Origin: Eulemur rufifrons
Lineage: Eukaryota; Chordata; Mammalia; Primates; Lemuridae
Length of the DNA stretch: 64,000 nucleotides
Assembly (NCBI RefSeq): GCF_041146395.1
Contig: NC_090989.1
Span: forward strand, 123,131,501-123,195,500
Direction: 5' to 3'
Of this stretch, positions 43,481 to 55,324 are shown in pieces. A program made the translations under genes and the position numbers. Numbering within the stretch: position 1 is the first letter of the stretch; each line of letters opens with the position of its first letter. The notes under the pieces were generated by a model. The model was not told the origin of the DNA, made no database searches, and saw nothing but the letters and a program-made list of their open reading frames with translations.

Positions 43481-44029
43481 GCTTCCCTCACCTGAATGCA
43501 CGGTCAGAGTTTGAGGTGAGTGTGAAATTGAATCAGAACCCAATTAATCACTGAGAGTACATTGTAAAGCCTTTAGAATGGAAAATTATTACTATTGTTT
43601 TCAGACACAAGACTCATCTAAAAACTTCCCATAAACAAAGCCTATAGTTTTAGTTTGAAATACAGTTGTTCCATTGACTTGTTTCTTAATGCGCCTCATT
43701 ATGAATAACAAACAAACTTGATATAATAAAACTTTGACAAAACTGTAAATTGCCTAAACAAAATCACTCAGTTTTCACTTTATGATCACTTATGGGACCT
43801 GAGGATATGCAAATGGTAGAGGGGAGAGAAACAAAAGCTGGGAAAAGGAGGAGGTGTTCAGTGTGGAAGAGAACGCAAAGAATTGTAATGCTCTAAGAGC
43901 CACTGAAATGGAGTAGGAATTGCCTCATTTAAAAAACTTTGTAAATTCAACATTAGACTTTTAAAATAAATTAAATACAAGCAAAGATAGAATCTTGACA
44001 GATTGTAGCCTGATCAAGGTACACATCTC
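43481..44029. other. No recognised feature
   Basis: Unassigned AT-rich sequence. Confidence 0.4.
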
Positions 44030-44285
44030 TCTCTTAACATTTATCTATACATACTAAAATGTATATGATGTTTGAGATTTGATTCCAAATAATCCAGATT
44101 CCAAATAATCCAGTGTGTGGGATAAGTGGATGGGAGAAGTCAACAATATTGGCCATTTGCTGATAACTGTTGACACTGGGTAATGAGTACAGGGGTTCAT
44201 TATAATACCCTCTCTAGTTTTATATTTGTTTAAAAATTCCCATAGTACAAAGTTTCTGAAATTTTTTTAAAGAAATACTTCTTGT
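44030..44285 (+). mobile_element. L1M 3' end fragment, sense
   Basis: 'ggttcattataataccctctctag', 'tatttgtttaaaaattcccat' and the A-rich end match old L1 3'UTRs. Contains a 16-bp tandem duplication (44081-44112). Confidence 0.6.
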
Positions 44286-44989
44286 AGCCACTAGCGCCAT
44301 CTATGGGTCACCCAGGGGAACTGTCATTCAAGGGAGGACGACTCGCTGAATCCCTAAAAAACATGCTGCGGAGTAACTGAGAAGTGAGACACTTGGCTAC
44401 TCAGTTACCTTGAAGGACTAAACTTCGGGCAGTTGATGCTCGCACTTTTAGAGTCACAGGGTTGGAGATATTATGACATACGAACTTCCCGTGCGTTGTT
44501 CATAGAGACAGAGCTTAGCACACTGGTCTGCTGTTGGTAGTCACTAAATGCTCATGAATAAAAAGAATAACAATAAAGCAATTTTTGAAGAAATGGGTCA
44601 TATTACAAAGTTCATGGGGTTTGGGTTCGAAAGTGTTGATTCAGCCCTACCGGTTAGTATAGTTCAAAAGTTAGGATTTATTCATCTGTAGAAACAAGTA
44701 GCATACAGGAAGTTTTTTTACTTTTATTTTTGAGAGGTGAGAATCACAAAAATTCTGGAATAACTTCTGACACTAGAAAATAATAATTTTTGTGAAATCA
44801 TCTCGGCACTAATGTGTCTTAATATTTCTTAGGTTACTCAGAATCTGTAACAATGACATTAATAGTTTTCTGAGTTCAGAGGCTCATGGATTAGACTTTT
44901 GCTGTATAACGCCCCCTCATTTATTTTACCCTCTTTAGCCCAAATAGCCACTTTATGGATTAAACACCATTTCAACCAGGAAAGGGATG
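44286..44989. other. Low-copy region with CTCF-like site (44287-44307)
   Basis: Less AT-rich and with several CpGs up to about 44500. No repeat recognised. Confidence 0.4.
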
Positions 44990-45054
44990 GGAAAAGAGTG
45001 ATTTATTGTCTATTTTCTCCTAAACCTTTTCTCATTTAATCCTCACAAATGTTG
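44990..45054 (-). mobile_element. MIR, antisense, left part (split by LTR)
   Basis: 'cctaaaccttttctcatttaa' and 'cctcacaaatg' are reverse MIR; resumes at 45503. Confidence 0.7.
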
Positions 45055-45059
45055 GTATT

Positions 45060-45502
45060 TATATGAGTTTGCTAGGGCTGCCATAAAAAAGTGCCACAGA
45101 CTGGGCGGCTTAAGCTGTAGAAATTTACTTCCTCACAGTTCTGGAGGCCAGAAGTTAAGATCAAGGGTATCGGTAGGGTTGGTTTCTCGTGAAGGCCTTT
45201 CTCCTTGGCTTGTGAAGGACCGTTTTCTCCATGTGTCTTCACATGGTCTTCCCTCTGTGTGTTCCATGTCCTGATCTCCTCTTCTTACAAAGACGCTAGT
45301 CCTACTGGATTAGGGTCCACTCCCACCACCTCATTTAAGTTTTTTTTATTTTAATTTTAATTTTCTTTATTTCAGAATATTACAGGGGTAGAAACAGCCT
45401 TATTTAATTTTAGTTACCTCTTTCAAAGTCACATTCTCAAGTACTGAGGGTTGGGACTTCAACATATGAATTTTTGGAGGGGACACAATTCAGCCCATGA
45501 CA
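45060..45502 (-). mobile_element. MaLR (MLT1-class) LTR, antisense, with 5-bp duplication
   Basis: 'gagtttgctagggctgcc', 'gacttcaacatatgaa' and 'cagcccatgaca' are standard. GTATT at 45055-45059 and 45503-45507 flanks it exactly. It carries a tiny L1 insertion (45339-45401). Confidence 0.9.
45339..45401 (-). mobile_element. Micro-L1 insertion (about 30 bp of L1 plus tail), antisense
   Basis: 'atttcagaatattacaggggtaga' is the reverse complement of the last bases of the strepsirrhine L1 seen at 40935-40957. It is preceded by a T/A-rich tail. ATTTAA repeats at 45333-45338 and 45402-45407. It interrupts the LTR. Confidence 0.7.
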
Positions 45503-45640
45503 GTATTTATTACCATTATTCCATTTTTTGCCAGTGCTGAAGCCAAGACTTGGAGAATATTTCAGTATCCTTCCCCAAATTTCATACCGTAGAAGTGGCA
45601 CAGTCTGGATTAGAATCTAGATTACTCTCACACTCTTCTC
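45503..45640 (-). mobile_element. MIR, antisense, right part
   Basis: 'tattaccattattccatttt' and 'agaagtggcacagtctggattagaat' complete the MIR. Confidence 0.7.
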
Positions 45641-46424
45641 TTTCCCACAGTGCAAGCTGTGGCCTGTTTACCCCTTTCTTCATACCAGCAGATACTTTTC
45701 TTATCTCTGACCTCCTCTTGGCAGAGTTGAATGTCATCCTCTCAGCTTTTTGCTGCTTTGAGAACGACAAAGATTTTTGTTGTTGTTGCTTGTGTTTGAG
45801 TATTAAATGAAGGTTTTTAAACCTACAACATTTAAATTCAGTTGTATTTATTTCAGTAATAACTGAAGGTTTTTACTACTCACTTCTCCAGGAAAATAGA
45901 CACTGGCTAGCACAAATAGTAAAGTAGTAAGACATTCTTGTCCTGATTTCCCCATCTGTTATCTGGGTTGCCCTCCTTGGTGGGCTCTTCAGGGCCCCAG
46001 CCTTTCTATTTTCTACTTTTATCCTGCAGATTAGCTATACATTAGTCTTCTTCCCTCCCCATTGGCTCCCCTCATCACCCCAGCTTCCTTTGAGCTATTC
46101 CTCCGGGAAGATTTCTAGAGTCAGTTCCTTACTAAGTTTGGAAGGCTCACTTTGAGCAGACCATCAGTGGTGAATCAGCAGGTAATTCAAAAGACTCCTA
46201 AGTGGCAATTTACATCTTAGAGGAACCCCAAATAGACAGCTCTCATCTCATTTTCAGTCTTCTTGATACAGAAAATTTTGTCTTACCTGTCAATAATAAT
46301 ATTAATAATGAAAATTTCTATTCAGGATGGCTGACAGAGCATACCTGTTTACCTGTCCTCCCTTCCCACATTCCATTAGAATGAAGAAATATAAAAATTG
46401 AGTATAGTAAGTTATATTTCTACT
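45641..46424. other. No recognised feature
   Basis: Pyrimidine-leaning sequence with a (GTT)n-like patch near 45778. Nothing assigned. Confidence 0.4.
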
Positions 46425-46605
46425 TTCATGTACATTCATTTAATATTCACAACAAATCTAGGAGGTAGGTAGTTAATAGCTGCATTTTAGATAAGGAAGC
46501 TACGTCTCAGAGAGGTAAGCTAGCTCGCCCAAAGCAAAACAACCTATCAGTGGAGGAACTGACACCTGAGCCCAGGTGTCCAGAATTGCCTCATTCAGAG
46601 CACTG
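46425..46605 (-). mobile_element. MIR, antisense
   Basis: 'catttaatattcacaacaaatc', 'ggaggtaggtag', 'tctcagagaggtaagctagc', 'gagcccaggtgtccagaattg'. Confidence 0.8.
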
Positions 46606-48730
46606 GTTTGTCAAGGTTATTTTATGGTGCGAGTCCAAGCATCCCATCAGGCAGGTTCAGTTTCTAATTACCTTGGAAGTGTTCATATGGTGAAACCACT
46701 TTATAACTGGCTTGTAATCCAAAGGTCTGTTCTTATTTCCATTAGATCTCAATTTATAATGCAGGATGCATCTGATCTCACCATCCATCCCTCCTGTAAC
46801 ACAGGCCCTCTCCAGATTACCAGAATTTTCAGTGGTGTCTAGATGGTGCCTCAGGCTCACTGAGCTGGCTATTTTAGGCAGCTCTCTGTTATATTTAGTA
46901 TTATGGCAGTATCTATGTTTTGGTTTGGGGGCTAAAATAATAATCCAATTGTATATATAATTTTCAAAACCTTTTAACCTTATTGGTGTCTAACTGAAAG
47001 CAATACCAAATGTCCAGTTTCTTACAGTGATAAGCAGAAACACATGAGGCAGGTGTCCATAGAGACTCTGCCTTGTCCCTAAGTTCAAAGAGGTTTGAGA
47101 ACCATGGTTTCAGATCATACTAAATAAAACGCAAGATTCAAGGGCAGTTGTGTAAAGAGGAAATGCATCCAATCTGTGGCTTTATGGACAATCATTAAGC
47201 AAATATTTAATTACCAAAAGCTGTTTAGGAGAAACTGAGCATGAATCCTTTTGCTGGCTGAGACAAACTACTTTTATCTGTACATAGCTGATAGAAGAGT
47301 GGATTCTACAAATCAAGCCAAATAAAACCAAACAAAAAACCAGTACCAAAATCAGAGAATTTGAGAGCTGTCAGGTAAAGTGGTAACTTGAAAGATGTAC
47401 CTGACAACTGAAGGACTTGAATATACTGACCTTTTAAAATAATAATTTTTATTTGCTCTATGCTTTTTGTGGGAAATTTGATTACATTTATTATATTAAT
47501 AGAATTGGGGAATAAAACTACTTGTTATTTTACTATATGGGCATAATCACTACTCCTTTTTGTTTGTATTCTCTACCATTCTATTGCTTGTTCACTGAAG
47601 GTGTATAGACAATCACGTACTCACACACATGTTCCGTGTATACCACATACAAACACACAATGTAGTTAGTGGCTACCACATACACATACAAACATACTCA
47701 TCAGGGTTATATTGTACATGTTATATTATAGGGTGTCTTTTTTTCCTTTAACATATAATAAATTTATTTCCATGGCAACAAGTAGACATATACATTAAAG
47801 ATTGCCTTATTTTCAAGGCCATTTCATAAGCACACAGGCTACTATAGAAGATGAGGCCCACATTATTACTGAATTTCCATTCAGCAATATTCATTGCTTC
47901 TATAAATTTGATTTAATTTGTTATGTACAGTTTTTAATTTCCAGATTGGTGTTGAGGGGATGGAGAAGTACAGGCATGCCCTATTTAGGCACGGGATGAA
48001 TTTCTGGAACTGGAAGACCAACCAAAAGAGCAATGTGAACAAGATGCGGGGTTGGTATAACATAACCCCTCTGGAGATACTCTTCTTTAATTGCCTGGGA
48101 ACTACCTTGGATTCTTTTAAAATCTCCTAAAGTTACAATATGCCTCAGGCCAAAGTTTCTTTAGGCTACTGTTCTCTCACTTGTGATTCTTCCCAAGCTG
48201 CAGAGATAATGCCTGACTCCTTCTTGGCAGGCACCCTGCTTTCCCAACATTTCCCTGAAGGCAATGTGAGCTGCTCTAACAGTTGTGTTTTAGTGCCCAG
48301 TGCCATAGCCTTCCTTGCCACTATTGAGTCACTGTCAGCACGATCACCTGCAAATCTTTTGTTATCCATCATCAGTCAAAAATGTTCCCTGGCACATGCT
48401 GTGAGGGCAGGAAGAGACACAATGAGGTGGTAGTGGTGGGAGCAGTCCCCATAGGGTGCAGGCAATGAGGGGGTGTGTTGTCTGTCAATAGTTTAAAAAT
48501 AGTAACAGAACTAAAAGTTGGTCTTCTTTTTGTTATCACTGTGCACCAGCAATTCTAAACAACATTAGTGTTAAAGTTTTTCTCCGTACCTCAGAAGACC
48601 CCTCCCATCCACTCTCCCTCTGGGAACACCACTGCTGAGCAAATCCCAGGCTCTGTCCACAGTGAAGGAAGCGGAGTTTGGTACATTAGTGCCTTCTGGA
48701 TGAGAGCACTGAAATAGCATACACTAGACC
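46606..48730. other. Mostly unassigned
   Basis: A possible MER5-type end ('gaggtttgagaaccatgg') lies at about 46983-47112. 47620-47700 is rich in CA/ACAT. Open frames at 47918-48130 and 48140-48433 have no recognised domain. Confidence 0.3.
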
Positions 48731-48971
48731 TGCACTGTCTAATATAGTAGCCACTAGCCACATGTGGCTGTTCACATTGATATCAATGAAAATAAAATCC
48801 TATTAAAAATTCAATTCCTCAATCACATTTGAAGCATTCGTTAGCTCCTTTATTCACAAAGGGCAGAAAACAAAGAGTTTATTAGTTCCATGTAAGTAGT
48901 GGCTATGATATTGGACAGTGTAGACATAGAATATGTCCATCATTAATGAAAATTGTATTAGACAGTGTTGC
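48731..48971. mobile_element. hAT-type MITE with imperfect 8-bp duplication
   Basis: Begins 'gcactgtctaatatagtagccactagcc' and ends 'tattagacagtgttgc'; the ends are inverted repeats. An inner copy of the end ('atattggacagtgt', 48909-48922) suggests rearrangement. Flanks 'actagacc' (48723-48730) and 'tctagact' (48972-48979) match at 6 of 8, fitting hAT insertion. Confidence 0.7.
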
Positions 48972-49184
48972 TCTAGACTCTAAAAGCAGTCTGACTATAA
49001 GAAAAACACATATTAAATTCACTGGTCAGATATAATATATAATAAACATTATACATGTATATTATATATATACAGTAATAACATCTCTAAGAACAAATAG
49101 TGGCATAACAAATTAGCATTTCCTGGGGCAGCATTAAGTGAGATAATGTCTCTACTCATAAAAGTTTGAGAATAGCTCAGTTCA

Positions 49185-49400
49185 ACATTAATATTATTGA
49201 ATGTGCTAAATACTGTGCTAAGTAATAGAGATAGCAGAGTAACTAATCGGATATCTGCCTAGGAGGAGTTCATCATCTAATAGGGGAAACAAGTAAACAG
49301 ATATTATTAAATATTTGCAGTGAGATGGTTGTAATAATTGAAGTGTGTTTATAGTCAGTACAAAGGAAGGTGGAAATTGGTATTTGAAGTATATATGGGA
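49185..49400 (-). mobile_element. L2, antisense
   Basis: 'aatactgtgctaagtaatag' and 'ggagttcatcatctaatag', then 'gaaacaagtaaacagatat', in antisense L2 order. Confidence 0.55.
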
Positions 49401-49879
49401 AAGGGCATTATGGTAATTCAATTGGAGAAATGAAGAACACCCAGGATGATTTACCCACAGGGATCAATTCAGCTCAGGCCATTGTAAAAAGGGATAAACA
49501 AGGTGGTTTCCAATCCGCAGGAAAGGTGGTGAGCTGTACTTCAAGCACTGATGCTGCTAAACTGGAAGATGAGTTAGGTTGGCAGGATTAGAAGTGTTAG
49601 CTGAGTTAATGTCACAGAATCCATGTATTTCTCGGGAAGGCAATGTTTAGAGAAGATATGTTTAGTAACATGAATATTGAATCAAGATATGAAAGAGTAA
49701 GGAAGTTGTGAATGAATTGAAGATAATAGCATGTTAAGGCAGGGAAGTGGGGAAAAAGTCATAAAAGACAAAGTATAGCAGGAAAAAACAAAGAGGCCTT
49801 CTTTGACTCAATGCTGAATCCTATCTAGAATAATGCTCATGCTTTTTGACATAATTAAATCAGTAGAGTACCTGAAGTC
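49401..49879. other. No recognised feature
   Basis: Unassigned sequence. Confidence 0.4.
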
Positions 49880-50583
49880 TAGAGGGTGGGGGGTAGTTGT
49901 GTTAACCCCCTGCCCTCTGGGTACATTGGCACCTATAAAACACTTGGTGGTGGTTCTCAAAATTTCCTGAGCATAAATGAGACAGGAGTTAGATACCCTG
50001 CAGGCAGTTAGGGCAGAGGTCAGAAGGAGAGGGCCAATAGGATAAGAAAGCCCTAAGAATGTGAATGTACTTAGCTAAGATAAATGTAACAAACAGAGAC
50101 CCTTTAGTTATCCTTCTGTGACCATAGCATCCTTATCTGAAGCAGAAGAGGAATTCCTTTAATTGGAGTATGTGCACAGTTGAGGCAACAATGTCCCTAA
50201 AGGAACTAGCCTCATTAGCATGATAAAAAACACACCCATTAGCGCCATGAGTTTACAAATACCCTGGCAAACCCTGGAAATTACCCTGTATAGACCAAAA
50301 GGGGGAGGGGGCCCTCAAGTTCTGGGAACTCTCCACCCCTTTCCCAGAAAAACATGAATATTCCATCCCCAGTTTAGCATATTATTAATATTAGGGATTA
50401 GTATAAAATGGGAAAACCCAAACCCATGCAGGCTGCTGCCTCCTTTGGAACAGTCTGCTCTCTACCATCTTGAGAGTGTACTGTACTTTCTATACTCTAT
50501 CTTTAATAAATGTGTGCTTCATGTGTGGCCCTGTGTTTGAATTCTTTCTTGCCCATAAGTTAAGAACCCTCTCTGCCGTTGCA
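49880..50583 (+). mobile_element. Solo LTR, sense (ERV1-like)
   Basis: TATAAAA at 50402-50408, AATAAA at 50505-50510 and a U5-like 'tgtttgaattctttcttgccc' give the order of a retroviral LTR. The right end is near 50583. The left end is uncertain (49880-50020). Confidence 0.6.
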
Positions 50584-50585
50584 GG

Positions 50586-50768
50586 CAGTGTTCTGCACCT
50601 GTATCGTAAGTCTCACCTAAGGAGCTTGTTAGAAATAGAGATTCTCTGGGCAAGTCCCCACTCCACTCAAGTAGGTTTGGAATGAGGCCAAGAACTTGTG
50701 TTTTTAACAAACATCCCAGGTGTTTCTTATACAAGTGGCCCCACTGACCACAGTTAGAGAAATACTGG
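50586..50768. mobile_element. MER5A-like hAT MITE
   Basis: Starts CAGTG, contains 'ctaaggagcttgttagaaatag' and 'ttgtgtttttaacaaac', and ends 'gttagagaaatactgg'. Confidence 0.7.
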
Positions 50769-52251
50769 TTTATCAAAAAAATGAAATGTGGAAGAAAGAA
50801 GTCAGGCCACCTGAAGACTTCTTGGTCACTTCTCTTTCAGAAGAAGAAAAGGAATATGCAACGTGAATATTAGTTTTGATTCCCAGAGAAATCTACAAAT
50901 AAAGTAAATGGTAAATGGATCCAAGAAATTAGCCATTACATGTGGAAATTGGCTGACCCCATTAAGAATACTGAGTAGGAAGGAAATAATTGCTTGTACT
51001 TTAAAATTTATTCAGTTTGCAACATATGTTTATTAGCAGTAATTTGTTTAGTTCTATAAATTGGGCACAAGGATAAGGGTTGTCTAGCCCCAGCTCCAGG
51101 TGAAAGGCTCCGGAGAGACTGAGGAGAAATCAAGGTCTTTGTTGCAGCCAGCTGCTGCCTCTCCACTGGCTCTCAAAGACCCCTTTCAAGATCCCCTGAG
51201 GAATGTTTCCCACTTGAGATAAGGAGGCAGCTTAACATCCTCCTAGTTCCTTCTGCCCTAGACTTCCTTTTGATCAAAGTGAAGGGGTCTTCATGAGAGA
51301 GGGGCTCTTCTGGAAAGACAAGAGCACAAGAGGGCTGGTGTGCTTTGATGTTCTGTAGCCTTGGGGATAAGAGAGCAGAGAAGGTATCTGGGCTTCCTGG
51401 AACAGAACAGAAACAAAGCCTAGGCCTAGGAGAATGTGGTAAGGTGTTTTGAACCTCTGGGGCTTCCTTATGTTTTATCTGGGACATCCTTTATAACTCC
51501 ATTTAATTTAGTCATGAAGTCCTTAAATAAATAGTGTTCGGTACTTACTGGGTAGATGGCATGGGCAAGGAGGGCCTGGGAGATAGGACATCTTTGGGAG
51601 AGTTTTAATGGGATAAAATTCCTAAGGAGGGGTGGAGAACAAGCTGGCTTCCCATTGCAAGAGCTCTTAGTACAAAAAATAAAAATAAAAGATATTTTTA
51701 TTAGCATAGAAAATCCACTGCAAATTGTGAAGCTGCAGATGCCGTGTTAAGACCAAGGTCTTACAAAATGTATATACTTACAGGATGTACAAATAACTTC
51801 GTAAAATTCATGGAAAGGGAAGAAAAAAACAGGGCGGACAGGCACAGGCTCCAGAGAGTCGGCAACACCTGCTGCTCAGCCGATGCTTCCTGGCAGGAGC
51901 TTTCATTACTCACCCTGAACAACGGTGGTTCCCGCGCTGATGCTGAATGCAGGGGCTCTCCCAGCAGGCCTGCCTCTGACTTCCTCGTGCATCATCATCT
52001 TTTGCTGCCTTAAGCAGCTGCCATATTTTCTTCCTCTCCCTTCATTTCTTGCTTTTCCCTTTGGAAGGATTGCCAGTATACTGCTGTCTCTGCTAGACCA
52101 AGGTAAAACACATCTTGGCCCTTCCTTCCTCTACTGGCTGTAGGATGAATGTCCCCTCCATTATCTTAATTGTGGCCCTGATGGGAGACGGCTGCATTCA
52201 CTCACAATTTTAGCTAAAGACTCAGTACTACTATGTTAAGTTGAATTCAGG
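50769..52251. other. No recognised repeat or gene
   Basis: Low-copy-looking region. The 104-codon minus frame at 51173-51487 has no domain signature or splice context that I can see. Confidence 0.35.
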
Positions 52252-52437
52252 TAGGGTTGCTGGATTTATCAAATAAAAATATAGGAAGCCCACCTAAATA
52301 TGACTTTCAGATAAACAATGAGTAATTTTTATAGCATAAGTATGTCTCATGTAATACTGGGACATAGTTTTACTAAAATATCATTATTTATCTGAAATTC
52401 AAATTTAACTAGGTACCTTGTATTTCATGTGGCAAGT
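52252..52437. mobile_element. Palindromic MITE
   Basis: The two halves are imperfect reverse complements. 'aaataaaaatataggaag' and 'ttcagataaacaatgagtaat' on the left pair with 'attatttatctgaaattcaaattta' and 'ccttgtatttcatgtgg' on the right. A dispersed element of this form is common in mammals; I do not give a family name. Confidence 0.65.
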
Positions 52438-52552
52438 TTACTTTCAGGAACAGGAATTCCCATTTCAGTTGCCTAACTCAGGAAGGGCTCCTTCTTTTAG
52501 AAAGGAACACAGCTGTAAAAACAAGGATTGCTTATCTGCATACAGCTGTGCT

Positions 52553-52853
52553 GTCTGTTAAGGTAGCCGCTAGCCATCTGTTGAGCACCTGAATTGGGAT
52601 TAGTCTGAATTGTGTAATACACACCTAATTTTGAAGAATTAGTGTGAAAAAGAGAATGTAAAATATCACATTGATAATTTTTTTACTTATTGGTTACATG
52701 CTGAAATGATTTTGAATATACTGGGTTAAAAAGTATTAAAATTAATTTAATCTGTTTTTTCCCCCTCTTTGAATGTTGCTGCTAGAAAATTTAAAATGAA
52801 GTACGCAGCTTACATTCACAGTTCACATTCCATTTCCATTGGACAATGCTGGC
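52553..52853. mobile_element. hAT-type MITE related to 48731
   Basis: 'gctgtgctgtctgttaaggtagccgctagcc' start and 'ttccattggacaatgctgg' end, with an AT-rich middle. The 'gtagccnctagcc' phrase is shared with 48731-48971. Confidence 0.6.
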
Positions 52854-55324
52854 CTAGAGCTGGAGCAAAGTCACGGAGACCTAATGACCATCAAGCCAGG
52901 AGCCAGGTGCCAGCCTGCCCAGAGAGAGCAAGATTCTCCTCATTGTAAGCTTGCTCTGCCTGAAACGGTTTGGGGGTGGGGTGGGGGTGGTGTAACAGAA
53001 TGCTTGAATGTAGAATTTGTTCACATAGTTTTCATTGTTTTATTTTCTATCCTGACAAAGATGTGGTGATGTTTGAATGAATACAGAACAACTAGAATTG
53101 TGGCTGGTGTTTCCTATTATGTAATATATCTGGCAGTTGAATTAGACGTTAGATTGGGACACAGTAGGGGGGAAGGATGGGAGTTGGAGGAGGGGAGTGA
53201 GTTGGGAAAGGCCCTGGTTCTGGAAGCTGGGCTGAGTTGTCTCTTTTATTTCTTCTTTTTCTTCCTCTGGTTTTATGATTGCACATTGGTGGTGGCAGGG
53301 AAGCTCTGTCTATATTTGCTAGAAGCAGATGTCCACATTAATTTAGAATGTTAGGGCTTGAGAACCATAGAGGGTGGCACTAGGAAATATGGAAAAGGCC
53401 AGTGAAAATTTTACCAGGCGAATTGTGTCTGTGCAAGTCCTCTGACTTCTGAAAACTATTTACAGAACTGGGTTCTGAAAGTGGGACATCTTTTTATAAC
53501 TGAAAATATTTTGGGATTTCAAAGTTTACATCTAGGACTTTCAAGTCCTCTCTTTGATCTTCCTCTCCCTCCCTTTCCCCTCTCTCCCATATCTAACCTT
53601 TTTCTGAAGTTCCTGGAAAGTAAAGAAACGTTAGTGAAAGCAAAGGAAATGAAAATTTAGGACCTTCTAGAGTCCAAGGGCTTGGTTGACGGTAAAATAA
53701 CCTGATCTTTATCGGGCTCCATTTAAAACCGTATGCCAACCACGTTAAACTGAAGAATCAGTTCTCAGCTGCAGGAGCCACCATCTGTCAATTTCCATTT
53801 TTTCTGCCTGATCTCACCACCCACTGCCTGGGTTGCCACATTGCCCTCCACAGATGCCTTGTCACCTGATTCTAAGATGTGACACCCAAGATCTCAGGCC
53901 GGTGAAAAGGAGCTGCTGCCACCTCCCTTATGAGATGGCGATCCGTGGCTACTGTGTGTAGTCTGGCAGCCCTCCCCGGACCCCTTGATCTTTCACTTAG
54001 CATTACTATCATTGTTTTGAGGACTATGGTAGCACTGTGTAACACATGGCTTTTCAGCAGGAGGAACGTTAATGGCATTGGCTGGCAGAGTGAGGCAGGG
54101 AACAGAGACACAGAGGCTGTGTGTGAGATGCAATTTTGGGAGAAGGAGAACATCTCACTTCTTTGAAACCTTAAGATCTGGGTCCCAGAGGAGACTGAGT
54201 GTGGAGGAGGAAAGGTGGGTGCTGACCAGGAAGTTGCTGCTGGCTGCACTCACTTTCTCAGAGGGAATCCTGGCTTGCCCAGAGATGGGTCTGAGGCAAT
54301 GGTATGTGGCCTGGAGTTCTACCAAATGAAGCTGGAGATTTGCCAGAGGCTTTCACCCATTGGTCATTGGTCTTTGTCCTAGGCCAATGGGGAGAAAGAC
54401 ATGTAACGAAACTGGCTAGCTGGAGGTATAAGGAAATAGCAAAATTCAGCAGGCCCAGGCTTGGCTCACCAGATCATATTGCCAAGCATCAAGTATTAGA
54501 CTACGATTTCCTTTTCCTTATTTATTGCCTAATCTTAGTCATGTTACTCATCATTGTGTTTGTACTATTTTGAGATTCTGGGGGTCCTGTTCCCTTTCTG
54601 TCTTGCTGACCATCCCCACCACTGTCAAACACACTCTGTGTCCAGAACCTGTCCTTCCCCTCACCTGCTCTGATTTGCTATGACAAACTGCAATGCCTTA
54701 TAAGTATGCTAAGACATAAGTATGCTAAGAAATAGAGTTAATTTAGTAATAGTGATTAAGTGTTAAATGTTTTCTAAGCTTCATTCTAGAACATACTTTC
54801 ACACAGCTGTGTCTATGTTTGATATATCTTTGAATATATACATAAGTCTAAGCTTTGCTTCTGGAAATGTTTGCTTCCAACTTTTTTAAAGATGAAGCAT
54901 CTCAGTGAATTTAGAGTGTTATTTAGAATGGAATGTTTGAAGTTGATGAGGTCTTGCAAGATCATCAATTTCACCTCCTTCTCTCTGCATATGAACAAGA
55001 CATTGTGATTTAATATGCACAGGTATGATTTCAGATATAAAATGACTCTAAACATACATGAACCAGTAGGTTTGCGGTTGGACAGTGGTGAGTACAAGGG
55101 GACAGAGAATGTAGGGTTCAAGGTAAGATTTTGAAGAGAGACCCCTGAGGGAGGCCAGAGCTGTCCTCATGGTCTCTGCCCACAGTGAGGCTCCAGGGAA
55201 GGTGAGAGGTCAAGTCTGGATGCCACTATCCTCCTTCTCAGCCATTCAATAAAGTGAAGGCCATTACAATTAGGATTTAGTCAAATCAAAGTATTTCAGC
55301 TCCTGCATGTTTGGACTTATTTCC
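52854..55324. other. No recognised repeat or gene
   Basis: A G-rich run at 52972-52990 and a 16-bp tandem duplication at 54701-54732 are the only structures seen. The 125-codon minus frame at 53872-54249 has no recognisable domain. Confidence 0.35.

Noticed and set aside
50004..50590. A 9-bp 'gcaggcagt' pair as target-site duplication of the LTR at about 50 kb
   Set aside because: Too long for a retroviral duplication and the inner ends would not be TG...CA; probably coincidence.
52972..52990. G-rich run as a canonical G-quadruplex
   Set aside because: Only three runs of three or more G plus a GG; weaker than the motifs at 32112 and 36654.
53872..54249. 125-codon minus open frame
   Set aside because: No recognisable domain, overlapping frames on both strands, nothing to suggest an exon.
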